NCBI GenBank assembly: GCA_028679985.1 | Contig: JAJRAH010000127.1 | Span: 1-6,366 of the forward strand | Direction of reading: 5' to 3' | DNA from: Methanomassiliicoccales archaeon | Lineage (GTDB): Archaea > Thermoplasmatota > Thermoplasmata > Methanomassiliicoccales > JACIVX01 | DNA length: 6,366 bases | Part shown: positions 5,371-6,366 of the stretch, piece after piece | Layout of the letters: each line of letters opens with the position of its first letter | Numbering within the stretch: position 1 is the stretch's first letter | The notes under the pieces: generated by a model | What the model was told of the DNA's origin: nothing | The model's input: only the letters and a program-made list of their open reading frames with translations | Databases searched by the model: none | Position numbers and translations under genes: made by a program

Positions 5371-6324
5371 AAAATGCTCGTATCCTCGATTCTCGAGAAT
5401 ACTTACTTTGCCACCCCTCTTTAATGTATTCCTGCCCGATTCCTTGGCCCTGCCTATCACCGCCATTCGAGATTTCATGCGAGAACGTAGCCGTGGCAGA
5501 CCATTCGGATTTATCGTGAACAGAAGCTGGTAGTCCCCGCCATAGTACAGTGCGAGTTCTTCCGGGTTCATGCCGCAATCGTCCGCGACCTGAACCACCT
5601 CCTTCTTCACGGGAATGGAATCCCATTCGATCGAGAACGATACGCCACTCATCTCCGACAGCTGGTAGACCGACGAGGCCAGGCCATCTGATATGTCCAT
5701 GCAGGAAGTGACGACTCCAGAGGAAGACAGCGCAAGCCCCTCCTTCACTCTGGGTTTCGGCTCGAGAAGCGCCTTCACTCCGGAAGGGCAATGCAGTCCC
5801 TTCGTCAGCGAATAGTACCCCGCCGCCGCAAGGCCCAGTGTGCCAGTCACCGCAAGATAGTCTCCCGGTTTCGCGCCCTTTCTCAGGAGGATGCGATTCT
5901 TCTTCACTTTCCCGAGGGCCGTCCCGGCAAGAGTGATCTCCGGCGATTCCTTGGTGTCGCCCCCGAGGATTTCCGCCCCTACAGATTCGGAGCAATCCTG
6001 TATCCCTGCCATCATGCTTCTCAGCGACGAGAATGCGGTCTCCTTCGGAAGCGCAAGAGAAGCGACGATGCCGATGGGCCTCGCTCCCATTGCCGCGATA
6101 TCGCTGTAGTTCACGGCCGCGAGCATCCAGCCGATCTGCCAATCGGTCATGACTGAGGGCATATGGGCCCGAGATGAGATCAGATCGGTCGTGATCACAA
6201 GATAGCAATCTCCCATGTCAACAGCGGCGGCATCATCCCCAGGACCGACGGGAGCGCTGCTCTTTATCTCTCCTAGAAGTCTCCTGACGATCTCCTTCTC
6301 GCCCATTTCACCCAGGGTTCTCAT
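5365..6324 (-). CDS. thiL: Thiamine-monophosphate kinase ThiL
   Basis: 319 residues, normal for the family. ThiL phosphorylates thiamine monophosphate with ATP to thiamine diphosphate, the last step of de novo cofactor synthesis, in the cytoplasm. PurM-like two-domain marks are in order: GEMGEKEIVRRL (5-16), GPGDDAAA (27-34, Mg/ATP-binding Asp30 and Asp31), TTDLI (45-49, Asp47), YSDIAAMGARP (73-83, Asp75), GGDT (121-124), TGTLGLAAAG (160-169), MDISDGL (209-215, Asp210 and Asp213) and GGDYQLLF (262-269). The last motif is usually GEDYELLF in bacteria; here two Glu are Gly and Gln. ATG 6324 was chosen because a TATA/BRE element lies about 30 nt upstream; Met7 is the only near alternative. No Shine-Dalgarno is seen. 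It heads an operon with amrS. Confidence 0.93.
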   Translation of the reverse strand: MRTLGEMGEKEIVRRLLGEIKSSAPVGPGDDAAAVDMGDCYLVITTDLISSRAHMPSVMTDWQIGWMLAAVNYSDIAAMGARPIGIVASLALPKETAFSSLRSMMAGIQDCSESVGAEILGGDTKESPEITLAGTALGKVKKNRILLRKGAKPGDYLAVTGTLGLAAAGYYSLTKGLHCPSGVKALLEPKPRVKEGLALSSSGVVTSCMDISDGLASSVYQLSEMSGVSFSIEWDSIPVKKEVVQVADDCGMNPEELALYYGGDYQLLFTINPNGLPRLRSRMKSRMAVIGRAKESGRNTLKRGGKVSILENRGYEHFR

Positions 6325-6350
6325 CGTTCTATGTCAGTGGATTTCGTCAG

Positions 6351-6366
6351 AAAAATAACTTTCCCT
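6351..6366 (-). promoter_or_regulatory. BRE/TATA promoter of the thiL-amrS operon
   Basis: The minus strand reads AGGGAAAGTTATTTTT: BRE-like GGGAAAG and TATA TTATTTTT (6358-6351). A transcript starting about 25 nt downstream (near 6329) would reach ATG 6324 after about 5 nt, essentially leaderless. The element touches the right edge of the window. It shares GGAAAGTTATT with the DoxX promoter. No TPP riboswitch fits in the roughly 5-nt leader. Confidence 0.6.

Noticed and set aside
4907..5533. Plus-strand open frame of 208 codons opposite amrS and the thiL end
   Set aside because: It lies antisense to two clearly conserved genes and shows no family motif, promoter or SD.
5578..5610. GGDYQL instead of GEDYEL in ThiL as a sign of lost activity
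   Set aside because: This segment varies among archaeal ThiL proteins, and all Asp residues of the Mg/ATP motifs are present, so the enzyme is probably active.
5369..6208. Long minus-strand open frame (279 codons) inside thiL
   Set aside because: It is out of frame with ThiL, whose conserved motifs run through the whole region. Its translation is Arg/Gly/His-rich with no recognisable motif.
6325..6366. TPP riboswitch upstream of thiL
   Set aside because: Only 42 nt are visible and the TATA box predicts a leader of about 5 nt, too short for a riboswitch; no TPP aptamer core was seen.

Overview
This looks like an ordinary protein-coding stretch of an archaeal chromosome. Evidence for Archaea: an A24 prepilin peptidase of the archaeal kind with its C-terminal soluble extension, several TATA/BRE-like elements only about 10-45 nt ahead of start codons (little or no 5' leader), Arg codons AGA/AGG and Ile codon ATA in frequent use, and archaeal-type ThiL, AmrS and Nth-like proteins. 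Promoter style and gene content would fit Thermoplasmatota or a related euryarchaeal lineage, but that placement is inference. No rRNA, tRNA, CRISPR, transposase or phage gene was seen. There is no gene-free stretch over 300 bases.

Layout, left to right. (1) A nearly complete DoxX-family membrane protein on the minus strand runs off the left edge, with a clear TATA/BRE promoter. (2) A minus-strand pair follows: an FMN nitroreductase-family protein, then a small cupin overlapping it by 4 nt (ATGA). (3) After a 168-nt divergent intergenic region carrying repeats near the nitroreductase start, a PflX-like (COG1313) radical SAM protein lies on the plus strand. (4) An archaeal prepilin peptidase is also on the plus strand, with its own promoter and an apparently leaderless start. 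(5) A convergent endonuclease III-like FeS glycosylase on the minus strand overlaps the peptidase gene end by 23 nt; it lacks the family's catalytic aspartate. (6) A minus-strand operon thiL-amrS (thiamine-monophosphate kinase, then AmmeMemoRadiSam radical SAM enzyme) fills the right third, with its promoter at the right edge.

How the genes work together: only thiL-amrS and nitroreductase-cupin look like real transcription units. The rest are single genes with their own promoters. Biochemical themes are redox and iron-sulfur chemistry (two radical SAM proteins, an FeS glycosylase, a flavoprotein), plus thiamine diphosphate synthesis and processing of type IV pilin-like or archaellin precursors. 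Genes that lead a transcript mostly lack a Shine-Dalgarno sequence and sit just behind a TATA box, while the internal operon genes (cupin, amrS) have good SD sequences. I found no convincing new multi-gene system. The best leads are the glycosylase without its catalytic Asp, the atypical PflX-like protein, and the repeat cluster at the nitroreductase start.
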